Of a stretch of DNA of 64,000 bases, positions 14,301 through 23,582 are shown in pieces; within the stretch, counting starts at the first letter, position 1, and each line of letters starts with the position of its first letter. Position numbers and translations under genes: made by a program. The DNA lies in assembly GCA_016720115.1 (NCBI GenBank), contig JADJXT010000002.1, forward strand, positions 496,001-560,000, given 5' to 3'. The notes beneath the pieces are model-generated. The model searched no databases. It saw only the letters and a list, made by a program, of their open reading frames with translations, and was not told where the DNA came from. Source of the DNA: Sphingomonadales bacterium. Its GTDB lineage: Bacteria; Pseudomonadota; Alphaproteobacteria; Sphingomonadales; Sphingomonadaceae.

Positions 14301-16289
14301 CTATTTGGCGCCCAGCTTCTTGACGACGGTGCCATTTTCGCTGTTCCAGACGAAACCGTTTCCGCCAGCCTTGCGAAAGTCGGCCTCCCACTTTTTTGCA
14401 GCTTTCGCGTCGGAAAATGGCCCGACCAGCAAACGGCTCGATTTACCCCATACCGATGTCCAGCCTTCCTTGCCCTTGAAAAGTTCGGGGGATTTCTTGG
14501 CAAAGCGGCGATAATCGCCTCCCAATGCTGCTTCGGCACCGGTTGCAACCTGAACCCAGACACGGGCGGGCTGCGGCGGGGCTTTCGGTTCGACCTTGGG
14601 CTTTCCTGTTTTGGTATCTTTGGCAGCACTCGCTGCTGCAGCATCGGCTTTGGCCTGCGTTTTCTGGATCGCTTTCAGATCAACCGGTGCGACGGTGCGC
14701 TTCTGTTCGCTTTCGGGAATTTCGATCGACTGCACGAGCGCACCGAGATCGAACGAGGCAGTCTTCACCGGTTCCGGTGCAGCCGTTGAAGCGACCGGCA
14801 GTTCCTGCGGCGGCGCTGCTTCGGCGACGCGGGTTTCTGTCGTCGGCGAAGGCGCGCGTTCCAAAACCGGCCCTTGCATTGTCGGCGAAGGCGCAGGCGA
14901 AGTGGCGGGCATGCCCGAATTGTCCGCCAGTCCAGACTGGGCGACAGCGGGCACAGATGGCGGGGCTTGCACCGGTGCCGGAACAGGTTTCGTATCCGCT
15001 ATAACGACCGCTGGCTTCGCGTCCGCAACCACCTGGCGTTGCCTCACTTCATCAATCGCACTTTTGGGCACGACAACCGTATTCGTTTCCGCAGGTATCG
15101 AAGCGACAGCCAGGCCAGTTGGAATCGGCTGCGAAACGGTCGGCGGCGGGGTGGCGGGAGCGGTACTGCCGGGCAATATGATTCGCACCGGTGCACGCGC
15201 GGCATCGGGTGGTGGCAGGCTGGTTGATGCCAGAACCACGGGCTTTGCCTTCGATGCATCATCGACTTTTTGCTGTGCCGTTGCGGTCGAAAAACCCGGC
15301 GTGGCATCATTTCGTGCAACGCGCTGTTCACTCGGTTTCAGTTTCTTGTCGTCTTTCTTGCTCGTCGCAGGTTTCTTTGACGACGATCCAAGCGGTTGGC
15401 CGGTCGGGATCAGGCGATCCTGCCCCACAGCAGCCGTTGCAACTTTGGTTGCGCCGGTAGCGGCGGCAATCTGCTTCACTTCCGGCGTATCTTCACCCAC
15501 ACGTCCGACCGGAAAATGGCCGAAATGCATTGCGGCGGCCCGCTGTGCGTCCGTCATGCGCGGCATCTGGCGCAGAAAGCCTTCCATCCGGCGTGCAGAA
15601 TCGGGGGACAGAAAGCCTTCGGAAATTTGCACAGCTTCCTTCAAATTGCCGCGTGCCGCCAGCATCATTGAGCGCGCGCGCCACGCCTCCGGATCGTTGC
15701 GTTGCAGCAACGGCACAAGCAGGCCGTCAGCTTCATTCGCCTTGCCCGCCATCGATAGTGACATGGCATAGCGACGGGTCAGGTCATCGCTGTCGCCAAA
15801 GCTGCGCGCCAGTTGATAATCCTGATGTGCGCGAGCGAAATTCCCCAGCAGATCGAATGCCAGCGCACGATCGAGGGCGATCGACCGCTCCGATGCACCC
15901 AAGCGAATAGCATCGTCGAACTGGCGCAGCGCCTCGAACGGATTTTCGGTGCGCACCATCGCCGATCCCAGCCCGGCCACGGTACGCGAATTGCCCGGCT
16001 GCAGGCTATTCGACCGGGTGAAGAAGTTGAGCGCAGCGGCGGCATCCCCGAGCTTCAGCGATGCATAGCCGGCGTCGGTCAACGCCACCGGATCGGAAGG
16101 ACGTAACGCCATACGGCGCACCGCATCGCGCAGTTCCACCGATGCGGGCGAGTCATAGGCGGGTTTGACTTGTGGCTTCGCTTTTTCGAACTGGTCGAGA
16201 GCGCCTTCATCGACATCCTGCGCAGCCAGCGGTGCCGACAGCGCGAAAGCCAGCGCGAAAGCTGAAGAAACCCACTTTATCTTGTTCAT
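14301..16289 (-). CDS. TPR and SPOR domain cell-envelope protein
   Basis: Likely periplasmic division or peptidoglycan-associated protein. I use the ATG at 16289 (MNKIKWVSSAFALAFALSAPLAAQ, a clean signal peptide), giving 662 residues; the longer frame to 16418 would overlap the ftsZ end and bury the signal. Residues about 40-290 form TPR repeats (DAGYASLKLGDAAAALNFFTR, RQFDDAIRLGASERSIALDR). A long Pro/Ala/Thr-rich low-complexity linker follows, and the last about 80 residues are a SPOR domain (RVWVQVATGAEAALGGDYRR to GNGFVWNSENG), which binds denuded septal glycan. Its place just after ftsZ supports a septal role. Confidence 0.88.
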   Translation of the reverse strand: MNKIKWVSSAFALAFALSAPLAAQDVDEGALDQFEKAKPQVKPAYDSPASVELRDAVRRMALRPSDPVALTDAGYASLKLGDAAAALNFFTRSNSLQPGNSRTVAGLGSAMVRTENPFEALRQFDDAIRLGASERSIALDRALAFDLLGNFARAHQDYQLARSFGDSDDLTRRYAMSLSMAGKANEADGLLVPLLQRNDPEAWRARSMMLAARGNLKEAVQISEGFLSPDSARRMEGFLRQMPRMTDAQRAAAMHFGHFPVGRVGEDTPEVKQIAAATGATKVATAAVGQDRLIPTGQPLGSSSKKPATSKKDDKKLKPSEQRVARNDATPGFSTATAQQKVDDASKAKPVVLASTSLPPPDAARAPVRIILPGSTAPATPPPTVSQPIPTGLAVASIPAETNTVVVPKSAIDEVRQRQVVADAKPAVVIADTKPVPAPVQAPPSVPAVAQSGLADNSGMPATSPAPSPTMQGPVLERAPSPTTETRVAEAAPPQELPVASTAAPEPVKTASFDLGALVQSIEIPESEQKRTVAPVDLKAIQKTQAKADAAAASAAKDTKTGKPKVEPKAPPQPARVWVQVATGAEAALGGDYRRFAKKSPELFKGKEGWTSVWGKSSRLLVGPFSDAKAAKKWEADFRKAGGNGFVWNSENGTVVKKLGAK

Positions 16290-16341
16290 TGGGTCGCAGA
16301 TGTGATGTGCAGTGCCAAATTGCAATCGGAACGCACCAAAG

Positions 16342-16388
16342 CGCGCCGGATTGTGCCGCATGCTCGACAAGCGGCCATATCCGGCGCG
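16342..16388. other. Inverted repeat downstream of ftsZ
   Basis: CGCGCCGGAT (16342-16351) and ATCCGGCGCG (16379-16388) are perfect 10-bp arms around a 27-base loop, beginning eight bases after the ftsZ stop. No U tract follows on the minus strand. It could be a weak terminator or mRNA 3'-end stabiliser that separates ftsZ from the SPOR/TPR gene. Confidence 0.5.
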
Positions 16389-16395
16389 GTTTCGG

Positions 16396-17877
16396 TCAGT
16401 TGTTGCTCTGGCGATCAAGGAAACGCGGAATATTCACCCCTGCATTGCCTTCGTCCTCGGGCGGCTCCTCGCTGCCGCGCGTCAAACCACGGGAAAGGCT
16501 CGACATGCGCTCGAAAAGCGTACCTCCACCTGTTGAAACGCGGGGCGGCGGCGGCACCGCATCAACCTGTGCTTCGCCATAGACCGGTGCGACCTCGGTT
16601 GGCTGTTCGTCCTGGACGAAATGGGCTTCGCCAAGCTCAAATGTGGAATCTTCGGCAACTGGCTCGGCAAGGTCGAGCACGCCTTCTTCGGTCGACGCTG
16701 CTTCATCGCCATAATCAAAAGCAGACGGCGCTTCCGGCTCAGCAATCGAGGCAAATCCGGCTTCGTCGACTGCCGGTTCCGACAGTTCAAGCGTTTCGAC
16801 CGGCTCGGGCTCGGGTTCAGCAACCGCAGGCGGCGTCGCAAACCCGCCCAGCGGGGTCGCCGGACGGCTGTCGAAGGTGTAGGAACGAGCGGGCTGCGCA
16901 GCAACCTGGCCGTCCTGATCAATACCAGTTGCAACAACCGAAACACGGATCTTGCCGTTGAGATTTTCGTTGAACGCAGAGCCCCAGATGATGTTGGCAT
17001 CGGGATCGACAAGTTCACGAATATGGTTGGCGGCCTCATCGACTTCCATCAGGCGCATATCTTCGCCGCCGGTAATCGAGATGATAACGCCTTTCGCACC
17101 CTGCATCGACACGCCATCGAGCAACGGGTTGGCAATCGCCCTTTCGGCAGCCTCCAGCGCACGGCCATCGCCTTCGGCTTCGCCAGTGCCCATCATTGCC
17201 TTGCCCATTTCGTGCATCACCGAACGCACGTCGGCAAAGTCGAGGTTGATGAGGCCGGGCATCACCATCAGGTCGGTGATGCCGCGTACGCCCTGTTGCA
17301 AGACTTCGTCAGCCAGCAGGAAGGCTTCCTTGAAGGTTGTATTCGGGTTGGCTACCAGGAACAGATTCTGGTTCGGAATGACAATCAGCGTGTCGACATG
17401 CTGTTGGAGTTCAGCAATGCCCGCATCCGCAGAGCGCATACGACGCGAGCCTTCGAACAGGAAAGGCTTGGTCACGACGCCGACGGTCAGGATGTTCATC
17501 TCACGCGCGGCCCGGGCGATAACCGGAGCAGCACCCGTGCCCGTACCACCGCCCATACCGGCAGCGATAAAGCACATATGCGCGCCGTGCAGCGCCTGCT
17601 TGACTTGCTCGATGGTTTCCTCGGCAGCCGCGCGACCGACTTCAGGACGTGAACCGGCACCCAATCCCTGGGTAATGTCCGGGCCAAGCTGTATGCGATA
17701 TTCGGCGGGCGATGCGTTGAGCGCCTGCGCGTCGGTGTTGGCCACGACAAAGTCCACGCCCTCCACCCGCGCACCAATCATGTTGGCGATGGCATTGCCC
17801 CCTGCCCCGCCGACACCGATGACTGCAATTTTGGGCTTCAGTTCATCGACGATTGGCGGACCGATGTTGATGCTCAT
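16396..17877 (-). CDS. ftsZ: Cell division protein FtsZ
   Basis: Tubulin-like GTPase forming the Z-ring at midcell. The GTP-binding signature GMGGGTGTGAAP is at about residues 107-118; the T7 loop is in the NLDFADVRSVMHEMG region. At 493 residues it is longer than E. coli FtsZ (383) because of an acidic, Pro/Glu-rich linker of roughly 140 residues after about 330, ending in the C-terminal anchoring peptide IPRFLDRQ used to bind FtsA. It is the last gene of the dcw cluster, separated from ftsA by 136 bases, which probably contain its own promoter. The start is preceded by AAGGGAG and AGGA. Confidence 0.99.
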   Translation of the reverse strand: MSINIGPPIVDELKPKIAVIGVGGAGGNAIANMIGARVEGVDFVVANTDAQALNASPAEYRIQLGPDITQGLGAGSRPEVGRAAAEETIEQVKQALHGAHMCFIAAGMGGGTGTGAAPVIARAAREMNILTVGVVTKPFLFEGSRRMRSADAGIAELQQHVDTLIVIPNQNLFLVANPNTTFKEAFLLADEVLQQGVRGITDLMVMPGLINLDFADVRSVMHEMGKAMMGTGEAEGDGRALEAAERAIANPLLDGVSMQGAKGVIISITGGEDMRLMEVDEAANHIRELVDPDANIIWGSAFNENLNGKIRVSVVATGIDQDGQVAAQPARSYTFDSRPATPLGGFATPPAVAEPEPEPVETLELSEPAVDEAGFASIAEPEAPSAFDYGDEAASTEEGVLDLAEPVAEDSTFELGEAHFVQDEQPTEVAPVYGEAQVDAVPPPPRVSTGGGTLFERMSSLSRGLTRGSEEPPEDEGNAGVNIPRFLDRQSNN

Positions 17878-18013
17878 TCCTGTTCACTCCCTTGGCCGGC
17901 TGGCATAAGTAAAAGAAGTTTAAAAACCCCCGTTAACTGTGTCTTGTGGCACAAAATTCATGGCAAAACACGCAAAAGTTACCCACAGGCTGCGGTCTGT
18001 TCTTGGCGCACGC

Positions 18014-19270
18014 CTAGAGGTTTTCCCTTATAACCTGCATGATGCGGGCAATCACGCCTGGATTGGAAGATTTTACAGCACTATCAGATCCTTGCAGCCC
18101 CAACCGCAAGTCGGACGGGTTCGAATTTGCGTGCAGTGCAAGACCCGCCATTGTCGAGAATGCAGGCCCCGAATGGGCGTCGGGAAGCCCCGGAAGCTCG
18201 GTCGGGCGACCGACGCGCACTATGCGCCCCAGCGCGGCCTGCATATGATCGGCAAGCCCTTTCAATTCGGCCCCGCCGCCAGTCAGCACAACATGGTGTT
18301 TTCCCGGATTGGAAAAGCCCATTTCCTTCAATGCGCGCCCGATCTCTGCAACCATGGCGTCGATCCGCTGCGATATGATGGCATTCAGTTGCGCGCGCGT
18401 AATCTTTGGCCGTTCGGCCTGCGCGGCATCGCCCGGCGCGCCCACATCGAGGCTCTCCTGATGATCGCGCGGGGAGGTGATGGCTGAACCGTGGAAGCAC
18501 TTGATCCGCTCGGCTTCTGCCCGGCGGATGTCAAATACCGAGGCGATTTCATCGGTAATATCCGCACCGCCCTGATTGAGTGTGACCAACCCGGCCAGCA
18601 TGCCGCCGATGAAAACCGAGACGTTGGTGACAGCGGCCCCCATCTCGACCATGGCAACGCCCAGTTCGCGTTCCTCTGCGCTCAGGCAGGCAAGCCCGGC
18701 CGCAACCGGCGAAGCAACGATGGCATCAACGCCTAGGTGTGAGGCACGCGCGGTCATATCCAGATTGCGCACCGGCGCCGGATCCGCCAGCACCGCGTGG
18801 ATTTCAACCCCGACACGGTCGGCGTAAAGACCCAGTGGGTTTGCGACGCCTGCATTGCCGTCAAGCGCATATAGCGTCGGGCTGACATGCAGCACCACCT
18901 TGCCCCGCGTGTCGATATTGGCGCGACCGGCGGTCAGAAGGTCGTCGATATCGGCCTGCTCCACCTTGTCACCGCCAAGGTCGATTTCGACAGGCGATAA
19001 CAGGCTGTCCAGCCCCCCTGCCGACATGGCGAGCCAAACGCGATCGATATTGATCCCGGCGATACGCTCAGCCTGCTCGACCGCATGGCGCACCGAAAGC
19101 TCGGCCAATTGCATGTCGGATATGCACCCGCGCACCACGCCCTTGCTTTCGCGCTGTCCCGTGCCGAGCACATGGATGGCTCCGCCTTCATCGACCCCGG
19201 CGATCAGCGCGGAAACTTTGGACGAGCCGATATCGAGGGTGGAAATAATCTTGTCGTAACGCACCGCCAT
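18014..19270 (-). CDS. ftsA: Cell division protein FtsA
   Basis: Actin-like ATPase that tethers FtsZ to the membrane and recruits late divisome proteins. The 418 residues include the phosphate-1 motif (TLDIGSSKVSALIAG), the SHS2/1C insertion region, VEMGAAVTNVSVFIGG (phosphate 2), VVLTGGGAELKGL (adenosine motif), and a short amphipathic C-terminus (GVIARIMQVIRENL) as membrane anchor. The ATG shares one base with the ftsQ stop (TGATG). Confidence 0.98.
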   Translation of the reverse strand: MAVRYDKIISTLDIGSSKVSALIAGVDEGGAIHVLGTGQRESKGVVRGCISDMQLAELSVRHAVEQAERIAGINIDRVWLAMSAGGLDSLLSPVEIDLGGDKVEQADIDDLLTAGRANIDTRGKVVLHVSPTLYALDGNAGVANPLGLYADRVGVEIHAVLADPAPVRNLDMTARASHLGVDAIVASPVAAGLACLSAEERELGVAMVEMGAAVTNVSVFIGGMLAGLVTLNQGGADITDEIASVFDIRRAEAERIKCFHGSAITSPRDHQESLDVGAPGDAAQAERPKITRAQLNAIISQRIDAMVAEIGRALKEMGFSNPGKHHVVLTGGGAELKGLADHMQAALGRIVRVGRPTELPGLPDAHSGPAFSTMAGLALHANSNPSDLRLGLQGSDSAVKSSNPGVIARIMQVIRENL

Positions 19271-20190
19271 CAGGCTGCATCCCCGCCTTTCCCGGCTTCT
19301 GCAGACGGTTTTTCGCCTTGCTTGATTTCAACCGGCTTTTCCTTTGCCGCACGGCGCATATAGGCCCGTTCGGGATCGCGCAGGTCGAAATGGATGATAT
19401 CCCTGCCCAGCAAGCGATGAACACCATCCATGCGGGTAAAGTTGACCAGCGCCTGCGCGGCAAGGTTTTCACCTTCGGGCAGCGACAAAGTCTCTCCGGT
19501 CTTGAACCGCAAGTCCCACCGGCGATTGCCCACCCAGCTTGCACCTGCCACCTGGTCTTTCAGCGACTGGGCACTGTCGAGCAACTTCGCAAGGGCCACA
19601 ACTTGCTGGTCGGCGCCCTCGCCATTTATCACCGGAAGGCTGCCAATCTCGGCCCGCGATATCTTCTCAAGCTCCGTACCCTTGTCGTCGATCAGCGAGA
19701 AGACGCCATTGCGATGCCATACTGCTGTCGGTTTGCGTTCAAGGATGTCGACAACCAGTGTATCGGGAAGACGACGGGTGACGCGGACATCCCTTATCCA
19801 GCCATATTCGATCAGGTCGGTGCGGATCTTGTCGATATCGACCAACGGCATCGCGCGATCCTTTTCGGCCAGTACGATGTCATAAACCTTGAGTTGGTCG
19901 ACGCGATCCATGCCGGTAATCTCAACCCGCTTCACCTCGAACCCGGCCTTGGCGGCGACCTGCGCATATTGCTGGTAAGCGGCCTGAGGTACACCGAACC
20001 AGTTGGCAACGATCAACGCGACCACCAACAGCACGGCGAGCACGCCCCAGGTCAGGGCACGCTGGATATCCTCCTCGGTGAAAGGCAATATGCGCAGCAG
20101 CCGGTCCATGATGCCGACCTGCCGAACCCTTTTACGCGGTGCTGTCTTGCGCGCCTTGGCCGGTGCCTTGCGCGCCGTTGCCGTCTTCAT
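19270..20190 (-). CDS. ftsQ: Cell division protein FtsQ
   Basis: Bitopic membrane protein bridging cytoplasmic and periplasmic divisome parts with FtsL and FtsB. The 306 residues show a basic cytosolic tail of about 35 residues, one transmembrane helix (WGVLAVLLVVALIVANWF), a POTRA domain starting FEVKRVEITGMDRVDQ, the RLPDTLVVDILERKPTAVW strand of the FtsQ beta domain, and a low-complexity tail. The first codons overlap the ddl stop by four bases. Confidence 0.96.
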   Translation of the reverse strand: MKTATARKAPAKARKTAPRKRVRQVGIMDRLLRILPFTEEDIQRALTWGVLAVLLVVALIVANWFGVPQAAYQQYAQVAAKAGFEVKRVEITGMDRVDQLKVYDIVLAEKDRAMPLVDIDKIRTDLIEYGWIRDVRVTRRLPDTLVVDILERKPTAVWHRNGVFSLIDDKGTELEKISRAEIGSLPVINGEGADQQVVALAKLLDSAQSLKDQVAGASWVGNRRWDLRFKTGETLSLPEGENLAAQALVNFTRMDGVHRLLGRDIIHFDLRDPERAYMRRAAKEKPVEIKQGEKPSAEAGKGGDAA

Positions 20191-21110
20191 GCAAGCGCCT
20201 CCTTCACGAGCAGGTCGACCAGTTGCTCATAACTGATGCCCATCTGCCTCGCCTGTTCGGGAACAAGGCTCAAAGGCGTCATGCCCGGCTGGGTGTTGGT
20301 TTCAAGCACGAACACACCGTCGCGACCCAGTTCGTCATCCCAGCGGAAATCGGTGCGCGATGCCCCCTTGCAGCCTAGCAGTTCGTGCGCGCGCTGCGCC
20401 AGTTCCATCATGTAATCGGCAATGTCCTGCGGAATGTCCGCAGGGCAGACATGTTCGGTCAGGCCATCGGTATATTTGGCGTCAAAATCATAAAAGCCGC
20501 TTTTGGGCTTGAGTTCGGTCACGCAAAGCGATTTTCCGCCCAGCACCGCAACCGTAAGTTCACGCCCCTTGATGAAGGGCTCGGCGAGCAATGTGTCGAA
20601 TTCCTGCCACGGTCCCTTGGCCTCGCGCGCAATCGGATTGCCATAATTGCCATCCGCTTTGACGATGGCAACCCCCACCGAGCTGCCTTCGTTGACCGGT
20701 TTCAACACATAAGGACGCGGCAACGGGTCCGCCACATACAAGCTCTCGCTTTCGACAATCGTGCCTTTAGGCATCGGGATGCCCGCGGGGACCAGCCGTT
20801 GCTTGGTCAGTTCCTTGTCGATGGCGATCACCGATGTCACCATGCCGCTATGGGTATATCTGATGCCCATCAAGTCGAGCATCCCCTGCACGCTGCCATC
20901 CTCACCGGGAACACCATGCAGCGCATTGAACACCACATCGGGGCGCAATCCCGCCAGCACCTGTGCGACATTGCGGTCCATATCGACGCGGCTGACCTTA
21001 TAGCCCTGGCTTTCAAGCGCATCGGCAACGCCATTGCCGCTCATCAGCGACACCGGGCGTTCATTGGACCAGCCACCCATGAGGACTGCTACATGGATTT
21101 GGTCAGTCAT
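20187..21110 (-). CDS. ddl: D-alanine--D-alanine ligase
   Basis: ATP-grasp enzyme making the D-Ala-D-Ala dipeptide for the peptidoglycan stem. With the ATG at 21110 (MTDQIHVAVLMGG) it has 307 residues, close to E. coli DdlB; a TTG two codons upstream is less likely. Recognisable are VLMGGWSNERPVSLMSG, NALHGVPGEDGSVQGML, LKPVNEGSSVGV (ATP loop) and the terminal metal-binding VLETNTQPGMTPLSL. Its upstream gap to murB holds a structured repeat, the only long interruption between murB and mraZ or ftsA in the cluster. Confidence 0.97.
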   Translation of the reverse strand: MTDQIHVAVLMGGWSNERPVSLMSGNGVADALESQGYKVSRVDMDRNVAQVLAGLRPDVVFNALHGVPGEDGSVQGMLDLMGIRYTHSGMVTSVIAIDKELTKQRLVPAGIPMPKGTIVESESLYVADPLPRPYVLKPVNEGSSVGVAIVKADGNYGNPIAREAKGPWQEFDTLLAEPFIKGRELTVAVLGGKSLCVTELKPKSGFYDFDAKYTDGLTEHVCPADIPQDIADYMMELAQRAHELLGCKGASRTDFRWDDELGRDGVFVLETNTQPGMTPLSLVPEQARQMGISYEQLVDLLVKEALA

Positions 21111-21132
21111 CTCCAAAACTCCAAACCAAGAT

Positions 21133-21223
21133 CGTCACCCTGAACTTGTTTCAGGGTCCATTTCGCCTCATCACCCATCGGTTGCGGCGGAGAGATGGAT
21201 GCTGAAACAAGTTCTGCATGACG
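21133..21223. repeat. Inverted pair of palindromic intergenic repeats between murB and ddl
   Basis: Two 29-base copies face each other (21133-21161 and 21195-21223), with 24 of 29 positions identical. Each copy folds by itself: copy 1 has ACCCTGAA/TTCAGGGT around CTTGT; copy 2 (minus strand) has ATGCAGAA/TTCAGCAT with one mismatch. Four of the five differences are two paired changes that keep the stem. The two copies can also pair with each other. This is REP/BIME-like structure, and the motif family is one I associate with sphingomonads. Confidence 0.8.
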
Positions 21224-21243
21224 GGGTTGGCATGACTGAAACT

Positions 21244-22179
21244 TCACTTTGTAATTCCCACTCGTTCGTTGATCGGCGCTCTGGCGTAAACACCGACGCG
21301 CTGTATTTCCCAATGCAGGTCAATACCCGATTTTGCCTTCACACGACGGCGGACTTCTTCGCCCAGTTCCTCGATATCAGTGCTGGTGGCGTCGCCGGTA
21401 TTGATCAGAAAATTGGTATGTTTTTCGGAAACCTGCGCGCCGCCGATCTGGAGGCCCCGGCATCCCGCCGCATCGATCAGTTGCCAGGCCTTCTGCCCAT
21501 CGGGGTTCTTGAAGGTCGACCCACCGGTTTTCGAACGCAGCGGCTGCGATGCTTCGCGGCTGGCGCTGATGCGATCCATTTCGGCCTGGATCGCCTGCGC
21601 TTCGCCGGGCTGCCCGCGAAACCGTGCGCCGACGACAATCGCGCCTGCGGGAAGTTCGCTGTGGCGATAACTGTATTGCAGCGATGCAACCGGCAGGGTC
21701 ACCAGATCGCCATTGCGCAATACCACGTCGCAATCGACCAATATGTCCTTCACCTCGCCGCCATAGGCCCCACCATTCATGCGCACGAAGCCGCCGACCG
21801 TGCCGGGGATCGAACGCAGGAATTCCATGCCCGCGATGCCGTTGTCGCGCGCGGTCGAGGAAACCAGAATGCCGCTCGCTCCCGCCCCGCAATCGAGCGT
21901 AACTTCATCAACCTTCGTTACCTTGGCAAAGGCCTTGCCGAGCCGAACCACCACGCCCGGCACACCGCCGTCGCGCACGATGAGGTTAGACCCCAGTCCC
22001 AGCGCCATCACCGGGACTGCGGGATCGAGTGCGTAGAGGAAATCGGCGAGGTCTTTTGCATCGGCAGGTTCGAACAGCCATTCAGCCGCCCCGCCGCTCT
22101 TGAACCACACCAATGGGGCCAGCGACGCGCCGTGTGTCAGCTTTCCTCTGACCGGTGGCAAGGCGTAACAAACGCTCAT
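21244..22179 (-). CDS. murB: UDP-N-acetylenolpyruvoylglucosamine reductase
   Basis: FAD enzyme reducing UDP-GlcNAc-enolpyruvate to UDP-MurNAc with NADPH. I place the start at the ATG 22179 (MSVCYALPPVRGK), which gives the ATGA overlap with murC and 311 residues; the frame continues upstream without support. FAD-binding elements are ALGLGSNLIVRDGGVPGVVV and IPGTVGGFVRMNGGAYG; catalytic regions are GSTFKNPDGQKAWQLIDAAG (Ser proton donor type, YrGg/GsfF class I/II arrangement) and VSEKHTNFLIN with a Glu. Confidence 0.97.
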   Translation of the reverse strand: MSVCYALPPVRGKLTHGASLAPLVWFKSGGAAEWLFEPADAKDLADFLYALDPAVPVMALGLGSNLIVRDGGVPGVVVRLGKAFAKVTKVDEVTLDCGAGASGILVSSTARDNGIAGMEFLRSIPGTVGGFVRMNGGAYGGEVKDILVDCDVVLRNGDLVTLPVASLQYSYRHSELPAGAIVVGARFRGQPGEAQAIQAEMDRISASREASQPLRSKTGGSTFKNPDGQKAWQLIDAAGCRGLQIGGAQVSEKHTNFLINTGDATSTDIEELGEEVRRRVKAKSGIDLHWEIQRVGVYARAPINERVGITK

Positions 22180-23582
22180 CCACGCGCCTTCTTGATCGCT
22201 TCGGCAAGCCCGGCCGCCCATTTGGTGATATCGCCCGCGCCAAGGCAGACAACGAAGTCGCCCTCGCGCGTGGTTGCGGCCAGTTCTTTCGCCAACGCCT
22301 CGGCACTGGCGATTTCCTGCGCGTTATGATGCCCGCGCCGCTTGATCTTGCCGACCAGTTCGGCGCTGGAAACGCCCTCGATCGGTGCCTCGCCCGCCGC
22401 ATAGACCGGGGTCACATAAACCACATCGGCATCGTTGAAGGCGGTTGCAAAATCTTCCATCAAATTGCCGAGCCGCGAATAGCGGTGCGGCTGGCATACC
22501 GCAACGACACGTCCTTTCACGCCTTCGCGCGCGGCAGAAAGGACGGCGCGGATTTCGACCGGATGGTGAGCGTAATCGTCGATGATGGTTACGCCATCAA
22601 TCTCACCCACCTTGGTGAAGCGCCGTTTGACCCCGCCGAATTTGGCAAAGCCTGCCTGCACTTCGGCATCGCTCATTCCGCGTTCAAGGCCGACGGCGAT
22701 TGCCGCCAGCGCATTCTGCACATTGTGGCGGCCCGACATCGGCAGGAACACACCCCTGATCTCGCGTTTGCTGCCATCGCGCGCGCGAATCACGACATCG
22801 AAAGTATTGCCGCCCAGTTCGGGACGGACATTGTCGGCACGCACATCGGCCTGCGCAGAGAAACCATAGGTCAGGATGCGGCGGTCGCGGATGCGCGGGA
22901 TGATCGCCTGCACCTCTGGGTGATCGAGGCAAAGGATGGCGACACCATAAAAGGGCACATTTTCGATGAATTCGATATAAGCCGCCTTGGCCTTGTCGAA
23001 ATCGCCATAATGATCGAGATGTTCGGGATCGATATTGGTGACCACCGCAATCGTCCCGTCAAGGCGCAGGAAGCTGCCGTCGCTTTCGTCGGCTTCGACT
23101 ACCATCCAGTCGCTGTCGCCCAGCCGCGCATTGGAGCCATAGCTGTTGATGATACCGCCATTGATGACCGTGGGATCCAGACCGCCCGCATCGAGCATCG
23201 CGGCAATCAGCGAGGTTGTCGTAGTCTTGCCATGCGTCCCCGCCACCGCAACGGTATATTTGAGGCGCATCAACTCGGCGAGCATTTCCGCGCGGCGCAC
23301 CAGCGGAATCCGAAGTTCCAGCGCGGCTTCGACCTCCGGATTGCCTCGCTTCACCGCCGTCGAGGTTACGACGACAGCGGCATCACCCAGATTTTCGGCT
23401 GCATGGCCGATCATCACCTTGATGCCCCGGCTGCGCAGCCCTTCGATCACATAGCCTTCGGATATGTCGCTGCCCTGCACCGAATAGCCCAGATTGTGCA
23501 TCACTTCCGCAATACCGGACATCCCGATGCCGCCGATACCGACGAAATGGATCGTGCCGATGTCGGTGCCCACGCCTTTCAT
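22176..23582 (-). CDS. murC: UDP-N-acetylmuramate--L-alanine ligase
   Basis: Adds L-alanine to UDP-MurNAc using ATP, the first amino-acid step of peptidoglycan stem synthesis. The 468 residues show the N-terminal HFVGIGGIGMSGIAEVM (UDP-sugar binding), the P-loop VAGTHGKTTTTSL, VEADESDGSFL, the central NIDPEHLDHYGDF and the C-terminal DDYAHHPVEIRAVLSA with the typical HHP. It overlaps both murG and murB by four bases. Confidence 0.98.
   Translation of the reverse strand: MKGVGTDIGTIHFVGIGGIGMSGIAEVMHNLGYSVQGSDISEGYVIEGLRSRGIKVMIGHAAENLGDAAVVVTSTAVKRGNPEVEAALELRIPLVRRAEMLAELMRLKYTVAVAGTHGKTTTTSLIAAMLDAGGLDPTVINGGIINSYGSNARLGDSDWMVVEADESDGSFLRLDGTIAVVTNIDPEHLDHYGDFDKAKAAYIEFIENVPFYGVAILCLDHPEVQAIIPRIRDRRILTYGFSAQADVRADNVRPELGGNTFDVVIRARDGSKREIRGVFLPMSGRHNVQNALAAIAVGLERGMSDAEVQAGFAKFGGVKRRFTKVGEIDGVTIIDDYAHHPVEIRAVLSAAREGVKGRVVAVCQPHRYSRLGNLMEDFATAFNDADVVYVTPVYAAGEAPIEGVSSAELVGKIKRRGHHNAQEIASAEALAKELAATTREGDFVVCLGAGDITKWAAGLAEAIKKARG

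Noticed and set aside
17910..17940. CtrA-like site (TTAA...TTAAC) upstream of ftsZ
   Set aside because: The two TTAA parts are nine bases apart instead of seven, so it does not fit the consensus.
17943..17955. TTGTG/CACAA palindrome upstream of ftsZ
   Set aside because: Five-base arms are too short to be distinguished from chance in a 136-base gap.
17980..17992. DnaA-box-like TTACCCACA between ftsA and ftsZ
   Set aside because: Single copy with one mismatch and no cluster; there is no origin-type context such as dnaA, dnaN or repeated boxes.
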